Below are positions 1-8,548 of a stretch of DNA of 50,169 nucleotides, piece by piece. Within the stretch, counting starts at the first letter, position 1, and every line of letters begins with the position of its first letter. Source of the stretch: Coprobacillus sp. CAG:826 (GTDB lineage: Bacteria; Bacillota_I; Bacilli_A; RFN20; CAG-826); the NCBI GenBank assembly GCA_000437235.1, contig FR897021.1, forward strand, positions 1 through 50,169, given 5' to 3'. A program made the translations under genes and the position numbers. The notes beneath the pieces are model-generated. The model searched no databases and had not been told where the DNA came from. It worked only from the letters and a program-made list of their open reading frames with translations.

Positions 1-4
1 AATT

Positions 5-105
5 TTGAAGCCTCGTTTTTATTTACTATCAAGATATAAAACAGAATTTCGATTTAAAACGAAGTTTCCACTTTCAAACAAGCTGTAATCAGTTTTCCAT
101 CCTAT
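5..105. repeat. Left copy of ~95-bp direct repeat
   Basis: This stretch is largely the same as 2909-3005: both begin TTGAAGCCTCG, then TTTACTATC and AGATATAAAACA, and later share TTTCGATTTAAA. The copy starts inside the 3' arm of a terminator whose complete form is at 2892-2923, so a gene very like the one at 595-2853, or at least its 3' end, probably lies just outside the window. Identity was judged by eye. Confidence 0.75.
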
Positions 106-149
106 TGCGGTAATCAAACTATATAACTTAGACGTTAGCGATTGTGTTT

Positions 150-443
150 GACGCTCTATACCTACGATTAATGAACACATAAAAAGATATTTAAAGATTT
201 TAAACTAGATGAGACCTCAGTTATTAAAAAATTCCGAATAACTACTGAGGATGGCAAAGTTTCTAATGAAATAGCCAAATTTCATATAGAAACAGAATTT
301 GAAAAATATAGAGTCATTAAAATCAATTGTTTATGTCTGATTTTAATAAGTTTATGTTAGAACTAGAACAACACACTAAGAATTATGAAGACGAAAAAAA
401 TAACATTAATACTCTTTCATTTTTTATTGATTTGAAATCTTAA
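150..443 (+). pseudogene. Degraded RhuM/Fic-associated family gene remnant
   Basis: No intact frame exists, but short stretches in different frames read in order like a RhuM-type virulence/DNA-binding protein. The first is SIPTINEHIKR around 152-185, like the family's helix-turn-helix region. Next comes KLDETSVIKKFRITTEDGK around 205-260. Then NEIAKFHIETEFEKYRVI around 265-325, and SDFNKFMLELEQHTKNYE after another frame change. The YNLD/GYRV core expected between the second and third parts is missing, so the gene has an internal deletion plus at least two frameshifts. Family assignment rests on remembered motifs. It is non-functional in any reading. Confidence 0.5.
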
Positions 444-594
444 TGCTATCCTTAATAAATAATTCTTTTTCATTGCCACATTATATGGTATAAATAAAGT
501 GTATAGAGAATTTTACTTCTTACTATGAGGTATTACTCTATTTAATCATTGAAGTAAATCATTCATTTCGTTTAACTTTATAGGGGGGAAAGTT

Positions 595-2853
595 ATGAGA
601 AATCAAAAAATTTTTACTTGTGCATCGCTATTTTTTGCTTTGTTAACATTAATCACAAGTTCGTGTGGAAAAAGGCCACATCAAAGTTCATCATCCGTTG
701 AATCGTATACCATTACTTGGAAAAATTACGATGGTGCGATTCTTGAAATAGATAGTAATATCAAAATGGGAGAAATACCTACCTATGATGGGAATATCCC
801 AGAAAAACCAAGTGACGAAAGATATTCCTATACTTGGTCTGGTTGGACACCTGAAATTACTCCAGCTTTGAAGGACCAAACTTATACGGCTATCTACTCT
901 TCTAATCAAATACAATATGAAATTACTTATAATTTATATGGTGGGGTAAACGATCCATCTAATCCTACTTTTTATACCTTTGAAGATCATATATCATTTA
1001 AAGCCGCCACTAAAACTGGATATACTTTTTTAGGTTGGGAAGATAATAAGGGCGAACGAATTACTTCCATTGCTTCAGGTCATACTGGCCCTCTTGTTTT
1101 ACATGCAATTTGGAATAAAGGCAATGAATATTCCCTCACTTTAGATGCCAATGGAGGTATTCTTTCTCAAAATCAATTGACCATACAATTTGATCATGAA
1201 TATTCTTTACCCGATCCTACACTCATCGGGCATACGTTTGATGGTTGGTATGTCGGTGAGGAAAAAATTGAAAGTCAAGGTATATGGCATATTGCGCAAG
1301 ATATCACATTAGTGGCTAAATGGTCTTTTGAATATTATTCAATTATTTATCATCTTGATGGAGGCCTGAACCATCCAGATAATCCATCTACTTATACCAT
1401 AGAAACCGAAACCATTACTCTAAAAGAAGCTTCTAAAAATGGATATACGTTTGAAGGATGGTATGATGAGTCTTTTGATAATCAAATCACATCTATTGAA
1501 AAAGGAAGTTTGAAAGAAATCAATCTTTTTGCAAAATGGGAAATCATTACTTATCAGATTAATTATGATTTAGATGGAGGAGACAATGACATTAACAATC
1601 CTCTTTCTTATACAATTGTGGATGAAATTAATTTATTAGAGCCTACTAAAAATGGTTATTCTTTTGATGGTTGGTTCCATAATGGCACTCTTTTATCTAC
1701 GATTCAAAGAGGAACGTTTGGTAATTTGACTCTAAAAGCAAAATGGAGTCCTTATAAAAACGGATTTACAATTATCACTGAAGATATGGAAAAAGGAAGT
1801 GTCATCGTTGTATCTGGAAGTGGATATACAGATGAAACCATCATCATTAAAGCCGTGCCTGCTGAAGGTTATGTATTTGAAGGTTGGTATAAAAACGGAT
1901 TAGAAAAAATTAGTAAAGAAGAAACATACACTTTCACCATGCCTTATCGCGATATATTCTTAAGCGCTCGTTTTGTCACTGAAGCCGAATACGAAGATGC
2001 CATTTTAAAGAAATATGGCATGAAACCCGTTTTATCGGATGATAGAAAGACGCTTACTTATGGATTATATCCGCAAAAAAAAGTAACCGATGCTGAACTG
2101 ATTCATTCATTAAATCAATTAACCAAAACCGAAACGAATGGATGGTATTTATATGACGAAGAATATTACGCTAAAGTCATTGCCAATCCTTATGACAAAA
2201 ACATTCAATTTGATAACGGAGACTCCATTATAAAAGATGAAGTATATTGGTTTCATTGTGAAGCAATTCAATGGAATGTTTTAAAAGATTATATGGGGGA
2301 AATCCGATTAATTTCTAGTTCATTATTAGAAAATCATGATTACTATACTTCATACGCTACTCGAAGCATCAATAACAAAACAATTTATGCCAGCAATTAT
2401 GAACATAGCACAATTCGTTCATGGTTAAATAATGAATTTTATAACAGTGCTTTTGCTTTAAACTCTTCATTTATTCAAACCACACTTGTCGACAATAGTA
2501 AAGAAACAAATCAACTTGATAGCGACACATATATCTCTAATAATACAATGGATAATGTTTTCATATTAAGTGTTCAAGAGTTTTTAAATAGCAATTATGG
2601 ATTTCATTCTACGAAAGATCAAACATCCACTCGCTATTGCAAACCAACCGATTATGCTAAAGCAAATGGCACATATTATTATCCAAGTGCGGGTTTATCA
2701 TTCCAATATTGTGGGTCTTATTGGACACGCTCACCTTTAGAAGGTTATCCATATTATTCACAAGTAGTTAATGTAAATGGTGGCATCGTATCATCCCCCA
2801 TCATATCCCCCTCTAGTGGCGTTCGCCCAAGTATCGTTATCAAAATGAATTAA
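595..2853 (+). CDS. InlB B-repeat / DUF6273 surface lipoprotein
   Basis: Probable cell-surface lipoprotein of 752 aa. A signal peptide ends at a lipobox-like TSSC (Cys24). About six Listeria-Bacteroides (InlB B / Flg_new) repeats follow, near residues 37-101, 109-173, 178-243, 248-315, 319-384 and 390-461. Most carry the GYTF-x-GW and AKW signature. The last is a divergent repeat with a TMP turn. Residues about 480-752 resemble DUF6273: a WTRSP motif near the C-terminus and a GVRPSIVI ending. Such proteins are surface or adhesion modules in gut Firmicutes; the ligand is unknown. The start is set by a strong AGGGGGGAAAG site just upstream. A perfect terminator follows. The flanking direct repeats suggest it belongs to a duplicated family. 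Confidence 0.85.
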   Translation: MRNQKIFTCASLFFALLTLITSSCGKRPHQSSSSVESYTITWKNYDGAILEIDSNIKMGEIPTYDGNIPEKPSDERYSYTWSGWTPEITPALKDQTYTAIYSSNQIQYEITYNLYGGVNDPSNPTFYTFEDHISFKAATKTGYTFLGWEDNKGERITSIASGHTGPLVLHAIWNKGNEYSLTLDANGGILSQNQLTIQFDHEYSLPDPTLIGHTFDGWYVGEEKIESQGIWHIAQDITLVAKWSFEYYSIIYHLDGGLNHPDNPSTYTIETETITLKEASKNGYTFEGWYDESFDNQITSIEKGSLKEINLFAKWEIITYQINYDLDGGDNDINNPLSYTIVDEINLLEPTKNGYSFDGWFHNGTLLSTIQRGTFGNLTLKAKWSPYKNGFTIITEDMEKGSVIVVSGSGYTDETIIIKAVPAEGYVFEGWYKNGLEKISKEETYTFTMPYRDIFLSARFVTEAEYEDAILKKYGMKPVLSDDRKTLTYGLYPQKKVTDAELIHSLNQLTKTETNGWYLYDEEYYAKVIANPYDKNIQFDNGDSIIKDEVYWFHCEAIQWNVLKDYMGEIRLISSSLLENHDYYTSYATRSINNKTIYASNYEHSTIRSWLNNEFYNSAFALNSSFIQTTLVDNSKETNQLDSDTYISNNTMDNVFILSVQEFLNSNYGFHSTKDQTSTRYCKPTDYAKANGTYYYPSAGLSFQYCGSYWTRSPLEGYPYYSQVVNVNGGIVSSPIISPSSGVRPSIVIKMN

Positions 2854-2891
2854 GGTTTTATCCAATTGATTTTAACTTTTATCAGCATATA

Positions 2892-2926
2892 AAAACGAGG
2901 TTTCATCATTGAAGCCTCGTTTTATT
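2892..2926 (+). terminator. Intrinsic terminator of InlB-repeat lipoprotein gene
   Basis: A 14-bp hairpin (AAAACGAGGTTTCA / TGAAGCCTCGTTTT, one G-U pair) with a 4-nt loop, followed by T-rich sequence 38 bp after the stop codon. Confidence 0.85.
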
Positions 2927-3005
2927 TACTATCTAGATATAAAACATAATTTCGATTTAAAGTATTTTTTCCATTCTCAAACAAACAATAATCAATTTTT
3001 TATTC
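2909..3005. repeat. Right copy of ~95-bp direct repeat
   Basis: Second copy of the repeat at 5-105, beginning in the 3' arm of the terminator and continuing about 80 bp past it. Together the copies bracket 2.9 kb holding the RhuM remnant and the InlB-repeat lipoprotein. The rest of 2854-3139 holds only the terminator and a candidate -10 box (TATAAT, 3082-3087) for the next gene. Confidence 0.75.
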
Positions 3006-3139
3006 AGTTTAAATAAATCTGTTCATAAAGATATTTTCGTTATTTTTTTTTCAATTTCTTTTTGTTTAGCTTTAAAATAGGTATAATAAAAATAGGTTTT
3101 TTAATGCAGAATTTCATTAAAATTCATTTGGAGGTATTT

Positions 3140-3799
3140 ATGAATTATAAGGTTATTGAAATAAAAGATATACAAAAAATCAATCAATATCAATGGTTTC
3201 GACAATTTTCTAATCCTTGCTACGGATTCAATGTTAAAATGGACATTACCCGTCTTGTTCACTACACAAAAGAACATCATCAAAGTTTTTTTATTAATAC
3301 CCTTTATTTGATTACAACTGCCTTAAATCAAATTGAAGAAATGCGAATACGTGAGGTGAATGGAGAAATTCGTCTCTATGATAAAATTAATCCCACTTTT
3401 ACAGTAATGACCTCAGTGGGTATCTATGAAAACACTGACTTTGAAATGGTCGATGATTATCGAGAATTTTATAAAAGGGCGCATTCCATTATTGAAAAAG
3501 TTAAAAAACAAACAAAAGTAAAAGAAACTTATAATGATTCTACACTTTATAATGATTTTTATATGACATGTATTCCTTGGCTTTCAATCGAAAGTATGAC
3601 TCATCCTTTGATTGATAACGATTACGCTTCCCTTTCTTGTCCTAGAGTTTGTTGGGATAAATATCGTGAGGAAAACGGGAAGATTATAATGACTTTAAAC
3701 ATAACAGTAAGCCATTGTTTTGTCGATGGATATCCATTATCTCAAGCATTTTTACTCATACAAGAATATTTCAATAATCTAACAGGAATTATTGAATAA
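3140..3799 (+). CDS. Type A chloramphenicol acetyltransferase-like protein
   Basis: 219 aa, the usual length of CatA acetyltransferases, which transfer acetyl from acetyl-CoA to chloramphenicol 3-OH in the cytoplasm. The family pattern is present: N-x-I-x-E-x-R near residue 63-71, YDKINPTFTVM at 80-90, and the active-site region SHCFVDG at 191-197. The usual motif is HHxxxDG. The second His, the catalytic base, is kept (His192), as is Asp196, but the first His is Ser. The start at 3140 is preferred over an upstream in-frame ATG at 3062 because TTGGAGG lies 8 bp before it and it gives the family length. A MATE exporter follows, so drug protection is a plausible role, but many chromosomal CatA-like proteins have untested substrates. 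Confidence 0.85.
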   Translation: MNYKVIEIKDIQKINQYQWFRQFSNPCYGFNVKMDITRLVHYTKEHHQSFFINTLYLITTALNQIEEMRIREVNGEIRLYDKINPTFTVMTSVGIYENTDFEMVDDYREFYKRAHSIIEKVKKQTKVKETYNDSTLYNDFYMTCIPWLSIESMTHPLIDNDYASLSCPRVCWDKYREENGKIIMTLNITVSHCFVDGYPLSQAFLLIQEYFNNLTGIIE

Positions 3800-4014
3800 C
3801 CTATCGGAAAATGGATACAACCGATGATGTTTTTTATTGATTTTATTAGCATTTTACATTGGAATGGAAACAAGTATTAGATGAGTTAGCCATTCAATAT
3901 TAATAATACTTTTTATAAAGTTACATATTCTTTACAAGAATGATTGACGATAATCCTATTTCGTTCTATTATTATGCAGTAATTTGAGTTTTTATTGGGG
4001 AAGAAGGCATTTTT

Positions 4015-5394
4015 ATGTTAGTAAAAAAGAAATCAAGTGATATGTTAAACGGTTCCTTGTGGGATAAAATATTGCTTTTCGCTCTTCCTATTGCTCTTAC
4101 CGCTATATTAGAACAATTGTTTAATGCCTCCGATATTGCCGTAGTCGGTAATTTTACTGGTGACTTAAAAAATATCGCAATGGCCGCTGTAGGCGCAAAT
4201 AGTCCTATTATCAGTCTTATCGTCAACTTCTTTATTGGTTTTTCTTTGGGTGCAAATGTCGTCATTGCTAAAGCTTTTGGTGAAAAGAAACAAGAATCAA
4301 TTACCAAAGCTGTACACACCTCTATCATATTGTCTCTTCTATGTGGAATAATTATCGCTATTATAGGTGAAATCTTTGCTTCTGATATTTTAAAAGTGCT
4401 TAAAGTTCCGAATGATGTACTTCCGTATGCTTTATCTTATTTAAAAATATATTTTATCGGCTTACCCGTTATTCTTTTATATAACTTTGAAGCCGCTATT
4501 TTTAGAAGCATCGGTAGAACGAGAGTTCCCCTTGTGGTTTTAGCGATATCGGGTGTCATCAACATCATTTTAAATTTAATTTTTGTTATTTTCTTTAAAA
4601 TGAATGTAAATGGCGTCGCTTTAGCAACAATTATCTCAAATGCTATCAGTGCGATTATTCTATTTATTCTCTTATTAAAAACGGATGACTGCATAAAAGT
4701 TGAATGGAAAAAATTAAGAATATATTCTAATAGTCTTGCTGACATTTTTAAAATTGGATTCCCTTCTGGAATGCAAGGCGCATTATTTGCAATTTCAAAT
4801 ATTGTAATTCAAACCGCTATTAATTCACTTGGTGCTGATGTCATGGCGGGATCAAGTGCTGCTTATAACATTGAAATATTTGCTTATTATATTTTCAATT
4901 CTTTTAGCCAAGCTTGTACGACTTTTACCAGTCAAAATAATGGAGCTAAGAATTATAAGAGATGCCAAAAAATATATAAGCTATGTTTACTAGAAGATTT
5001 AATTGCAACGATTTCTGCTGTACTTCTTATCTTATTGATTGGTCGACCTTTGCTTTCCATATTTAATAACAATAAAGAAATTATTGAAATTGGATATCAA
5101 CGCTTAGTTTTCATTTTTTCTGCTTACTTGTTTAGTATGACTTATGAAGTCACAGCTGGTTATTTAAGAGGTTGGGGAAAATCTCTTGTTCCCGCTATAT
5201 TAACCGCAATCGGCGTATGTGGTGTTCGTATTTCATGGATTGCCTTTGTTTTTCCAAAGTATAACTCTTTCCGTTGCATATTAGTCTCCTATCCTGTAAG
5301 TTTATTTATCACTATGGTTCTTATGCTCATTGCTGTAGCGATTTATCGACCCACATATAGAATTCTTAAAAAGCAAAATTTAGAAAATAAATAA
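4015..5394 (+). CDS. MATE family efflux transporter
   Basis: 459 aa with about twelve hydrophobic segments arranged as two six-helix halves. It opens with the typical MATE N-terminal pattern: a short polar tail, then SLWDKILLFALPIALTAI, then an EQLFNASDIAVVG stretch. It resembles the DinF/NorM-like MATE proteins of Firmicutes, which export cationic drugs or metabolites using Na+ or H+ gradients. The start is supported by GAAGAAGG 7 bp upstream. The 215 bp between it and the CAT-like gene contain no recognisable gene or terminator, so co-transcription is possible but unproven. Confidence 0.9.
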   Translation: MLVKKKSSDMLNGSLWDKILLFALPIALTAILEQLFNASDIAVVGNFTGDLKNIAMAAVGANSPIISLIVNFFIGFSLGANVVIAKAFGEKKQESITKAVHTSIILSLLCGIIIAIIGEIFASDILKVLKVPNDVLPYALSYLKIYFIGLPVILLYNFEAAIFRSIGRTRVPLVVLAISGVINIILNLIFVIFFKMNVNGVALATIISNAISAIILFILLLKTDDCIKVEWKKLRIYSNSLADIFKIGFPSGMQGALFAISNIVIQTAINSLGADVMAGSSAAYNIEIFAYYIFNSFSQACTTFTSQNNGAKNYKRCQKIYKLCLLEDLIATISAVLLILLIGRPLLSIFNNNKEIIEIGYQRLVFIFSAYLFSMTYEVTAGYLRGWGKSLVPAILTAIGVCGVRISWIAFVFPKYNSFRCILVSYPVSLFITMVLMLIAVAIYRPTYRILKKQNLENK

Positions 5395-5468
5395 AATGGT
5401 CATTAGTTCATCTTCTTGTTTTATTCATAACTAATTAACGAAGTCTTTTATTACATACAAAAAAAATA

Positions 5469-5474
5469 TATAAT
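5469..5474 (+). promoter_or_regulatory. Candidate -10 box of the TIR cluster
   Basis: TATAAT lies 20 bp before the start codon at 5495, with a poor -35 (TTTTAT) 17 bp upstream. It is the only promoter-like element between the MATE gene and the three-gene cluster. Confidence 0.4.
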
Positions 5475-5494
5475 GAAACAAAGGAAAGATAAAG

Positions 5495-6586
5495 ATGAAA
5501 ACTATAGTACGAATCGTTTATTACGGATATGGAGAAAGCAACACCTACATTGCTCTTTATGAATATTTAAAGAAAAAGCACGATGATTTAATTACTCAAG
5601 ATGCTTATCATTTTTCTTGTAGTCAAGGAAATTTTGAGCTTCTTTCTGGAAGAGATTTAGATGAAATCAAACAAATTTTATTAAGAGGTCAAGCCGATAT
5701 GGCCTTTGTTCCTTTTGCTAATAGCGATTCAGGTATCGTTCCTCAAATTCGGAATTTTTTATGTTCACCTTCTTATGAGGTTGTTGATATGCAAACCAGT
5801 AAGATTGTTCTTTATGCATACATGCATAAATCTCATCAAGGCATGAAAGGAACGGAAGTAGAAACAATCTATGGTAATGTTCCAACTTTTAATCAGTGTT
5901 CTTCTTTTGTAGCGCATCAGATTCCCTTTGCTGTTTATAAGCGCCTAGCTTCTACTACCGAATCAATGAATTATTTAGAAGGACATCCCGAAGAAAAAGC
6001 CATTTGCTTTGGAAATATTGAAGGCAAAAAAAGAGAGAATCTTATTTTGTTTGAAAACAATTCTGTTTCAAACTCCGATCACACATATACAAAATTTTTC
6101 TTAGTTCAAAGAAGAAAAAAATTACCCAACCTACCCATTAAAAAATGGACACAATCAGCAAAATTGGCAAGTATTAAAAAAGCTTTAATTGGTTATTATT
6201 TATATGAATCCACGCCTAGCGAACATAGCCAAAAAAGTAAATCACCTGCTTCATTCCGTGTTGTATCTATTCTTCCTCAAGGAAAAGAATTAGCGGTTCA
6301 AGGATTTACTATTGGCTATAAAACAAATAAAATCTGCCATAGTGTTTCAACCACTGTCGATTTAAAAGAAAATGAACTTTACTTTTATTATGAATATGAG
6401 CCTGAAAATCAAGATGGAAGTAAGGTAAAAGGTATCGTTTTATTAAAATGTGATCTTTCTCTTTTCGAAAAAGAAAGACGCTTAAAAGGCCATTATTATG
6501 GCTATGACAATAATAAAACTGGCTCTATGCAATTTATTAAGATTTCCAAAGAAGAATTTGAGGTGTATCAACGTGACCCAGAATAA
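5495..6586 (+). CDS. Prephenate dehydratase-like protein with novel C-terminal domain
   Basis: 363 aa. Residues about 5-206 follow the fold pattern of prephenate dehydratase (a two-lobe periplasmic-binding-like fold). GQADMAFVPFANSDSG at 65-80 corresponds to the family's G-x-A-D-x-x-V-P-x-E-N-S-x-x-G. ASTTESM near 152 corresponds to ATSTAEA. YTKFFLVQ at 198-205 corresponds to the catalytic N-T-T-R-F motif. In that last motif Arg is replaced by Lys, and the E of ENS is Ala, so catalysis is doubtful and ligand sensing is more likely. The ACT domain normally found at the C-terminus is absent. Residues about 215-363 are instead a beta-rich region ending in L-x-G-x-Y-x-G-Y, reminiscent of calycin-like barrels (inference). 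It overlaps the TIR gene by 14 bp, implying translational coupling. Confidence 0.6.
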   Translation: MKTIVRIVYYGYGESNTYIALYEYLKKKHDDLITQDAYHFSCSQGNFELLSGRDLDEIKQILLRGQADMAFVPFANSDSGIVPQIRNFLCSPSYEVVDMQTSKIVLYAYMHKSHQGMKGTEVETIYGNVPTFNQCSSFVAHQIPFAVYKRLASTTESMNYLEGHPEEKAICFGNIEGKKRENLILFENNSVSNSDHTYTKFFLVQRRKKLPNLPIKKWTQSAKLASIKKALIGYYLYESTPSEHSQKSKSPASFRVVSILPQGKELAVQGFTIGYKTNKICHSVSTTVDLKENELYFYYEYEPENQDGSKVKGIVLLKCDLSLFEKERRLKGHYYGYDNNKTGSMQFIKISKEEFEVYQRDPE

Positions 6587-7262
6587 ATATCGTGCTTTTA
6601 TTTCCTTTCCCCGTTTAGAAAGAGAAGATAGTGATGAAGAAGTCTATACAGAAGAATACTATTTTTCTATGTGGCTTTATCATACATTAGAAGACTTAAT
6701 GGGAATACATACCTTCTATTGCCCTTATTCTTTAAAAGAAAGAAAAGAAGCTACTTTTTCATTAGAAATAGAAAGAGCTATGGAAGAATCCGATGTTATC
6801 ATAGCCGTAAGTTTAGATACCAAAAATGAAGGAAGAAAGTATGTTGAAGAAGAAAGGAAACTCTATGTAACAACAAGAAAAGGACGAAAAGCAATGCCTT
6901 ACTTTGTTGTCTCTAGTGCAACAAAACCTCTTATAGAAAAATCTTCTTTTTATACTTCCTATGATAGCGAAATGGCGCTTTATAAAGATACTACTTCGAT
7001 TTCTACCATGTTAAATACATTAAATCAAGTGATTTTAAAGGAAAATAAAAGAGTGAGTGATATTAAACTTTGTAAAAACTGTTTCCGTATCTTTCACGAT
7101 CATAATGAGGAAGGAACGATATGTTTATATCATCCGATTTCTCAAATTAAACGTACAGAAAAAGGCTTTTTATTCCAATGTTGCAACAAATTAGCTGAAG
7201 CAAAGAAAAATGAAATTCCTGAAATCAGCCCTGGTTGTATGATTGGAAAACATGAATTCTAA
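6573..7262 (+). CDS. TIR-domain protein with CHORD-like zinc tail
   Basis: 229 aa. Residues about 5-115 look like a TIR domain: RAFISF as strand A, a G-x-x-TFY strand, then LEIERAMEESDVIIAVSL as helix plus strand, and a K-Y-V-E-E-E segment where TIR NADases carry their catalytic Glu. Residues 164-229 hold C167-x2-C170, C184-x2-H187-P, C203-C204 and G-C222-x2-G-x-H227. This spacing is very like the eukaryotic CHORD zinc-binding module. A GTG start at 6573 is chosen because GAGG lies 9 bp upstream and it places the TIR strand near the N-terminus; the longer in-frame extension to 6498 lies inside the previous gene. The likely role is an NAD-cleaving or signalling effector (inference), coupled to the PDT-like gene. 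Confidence 0.65.
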   Translation: MTQNKYRAFISFPRLEREDSDEEVYTEEYYFSMWLYHTLEDLMGIHTFYCPYSLKERKEATFSLEIERAMEESDVIIAVSLDTKNEGRKYVEEERKLYVTTRKGRKAMPYFVVSSATKPLIEKSSFYTSYDSEMALYKDTTSISTMLNTLNQVILKENKRVSDIKLCKNCFRIFHDHNEEGTICLYHPISQIKRTEKGFLFQCCNKLAEAKKNEIPEISPGCMIGKHEF

Positions 7263-7300
7263 ACTTGTAAAATGAATAATAATGAGAGGAAAATTATTTT

Positions 7301-8149
7301 ATGAAAAAATTTTTTGGTATCATTAGTACTTTTTTTGCTTTAATTCAGTCTTTTTTCTTTTGGTTTTGTTTTGTTTGTTATATAACACATTTAAATCAAT
7401 TTGGGCATATTTTATCTCATGTTGGTTTCTGGATTATTACCTATATTATTCTATTTATTTTTTCTATTATCGATAAATTCGTTAGAGGTTTAAAGGGCTT
7501 TGAAGTAATATTTCTAGACGCCCTTCTCTCTCCTATTCGTTTCTTTGCTCAACTGATCACCACGATTCATGTGTTTCAAGGTAAAACAGAAATAAAGCGT
7601 GGCGGTTATTTTGATAATCGATTCAAAAACACTTTCTATTTTACGTTATGTTCTATTGATGTAAGTGAACCCAGTGATCGTGTAACTCATTCTTATGAAT
7701 CAACGAACTATTATCGACAAAAGCATTATCAAAGTGATCGTTTATCCTCCAGTTCATCTTCCTCTTCTTCAACTTCTTCATCCTCTTCATCTTCCTATTC
7801 ACCTTCTCCTAGACCAGAAGAAAAGAAACCTGAAAAAGTTTATGGTTACTTTGCTGTTTTAAGAGAAATGGAGATGATTGCTTACAAACATCAAAGGAGT
7901 GTTTTTTCTTCTTCACGCGCCGAAGCTAGAATTGAGATGAATGCTCGTATTAACGGAAATACCATCACTTTTTCTTTTAATGTAAAAACTCATTACTTAG
8001 AATGGATAAAAAGCCAAGTAGAAGCAGACGATTTTCAACGTGACATTAAAAATGAATTAGAATCTATCCAAAGTTCAATTCAAAGTGATGTAAAGGACTG
8101 GCTTACTGACCATGCAGTAGATAGAGACTATTATCTTTCCTTCCGGTAA
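7301..8149 (+). CDS. Membrane protein, third gene of TIR cluster
   Basis: 282 aa of no recognised family. Two N-terminal membrane segments (about 5-30 and 40-60) are followed by an amphipathic hydrophobic stretch near 72-90, a long poly-Ser linker (about 149-166) and a cytosolic C-terminal domain. The C-terminal 85 residues match the protein at 47223-48077: the A-R-x-x-G-N-T strand, then a D-x-x-x-F-Q helix, then a D-R-x-Y or D-R-E-Y ending. It has a GAGAGGAAAA site and lies 38 bp after the TIR gene, so it is probably co-transcribed. It could be a membrane anchor or partner of the TIR protein, but a paralogue without a TIR neighbour shows the family also acts elsewhere. Confidence 0.7.
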   Translation: MKKFFGIISTFFALIQSFFFWFCFVCYITHLNQFGHILSHVGFWIITYIILFIFSIIDKFVRGLKGFEVIFLDALLSPIRFFAQLITTIHVFQGKTEIKRGGYFDNRFKNTFYFTLCSIDVSEPSDRVTHSYESTNYYRQKHYQSDRLSSSSSSSSSTSSSSSSSYSPSPRPEEKKPEKVYGYFAVLREMEMIAYKHQRSVFSSSRAEARIEMNARINGNTITFSFNVKTHYLEWIKSQVEADDFQRDIKNELESIQSSIQSDVKDWLTDHAVDRDYYLSFR

Positions 8150-8548
8150 ATCTTTTTTATTATTCTAGTTACATAATCTTATTCTTTCATATTAAATCTC
8201 TTTTAAAAATTGTATAGCCTTTTTCTTGTCCAATTTTTAGGGTACTTTCATTTTTTGCTCATTTGCTTTAAAACATTTCTTTAAGAAAGCGCTTTTAAAG
8301 AAATATATATAGATTTGCTTCATCAAATATGCTAAACTCTGTTTATTCTTTATAAAAGAAGAAGAAGAGTTTATTTTTTTTAATTTACTCTTTAAATTCA
8401 TTAGATAAGATTGTTCTAACAATATTTTTATGTAAAATGTTGAAGATGTTTTATCTTATCTATTGAAACTACCTCTTATATTTCATCATAGGATGACTTT
8501 TTAACATAACGAAATGGAAATAAGAGATACTAAAAACGGGGGGGCAAT
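8150..8548. other. Intergenic region without recognised gene
   Basis: About 400 bp of A/T-rich DNA. No convincing terminator for the TIR cluster, no RNA gene and no ORF with a ribosome site was seen. A G7 run lies at 8538-8544 just before the structured leader described next. Confidence 0.5.

Noticed and set aside
7748..7800. TCN-rich tract as a phase-variable repeat
   Set aside because: It encodes a poly-Ser linker in frame with mixed TCC/TCT/TCA codons rather than a uniform short repeat, so slippage is not indicated.
8237..8422. Minus-strand 61-codon open frame between TIR cluster and lipoprotein
   Set aside because: Low-complexity Lys/Phe composition from A/T-rich DNA, no ribosome site and no recognisable motif.
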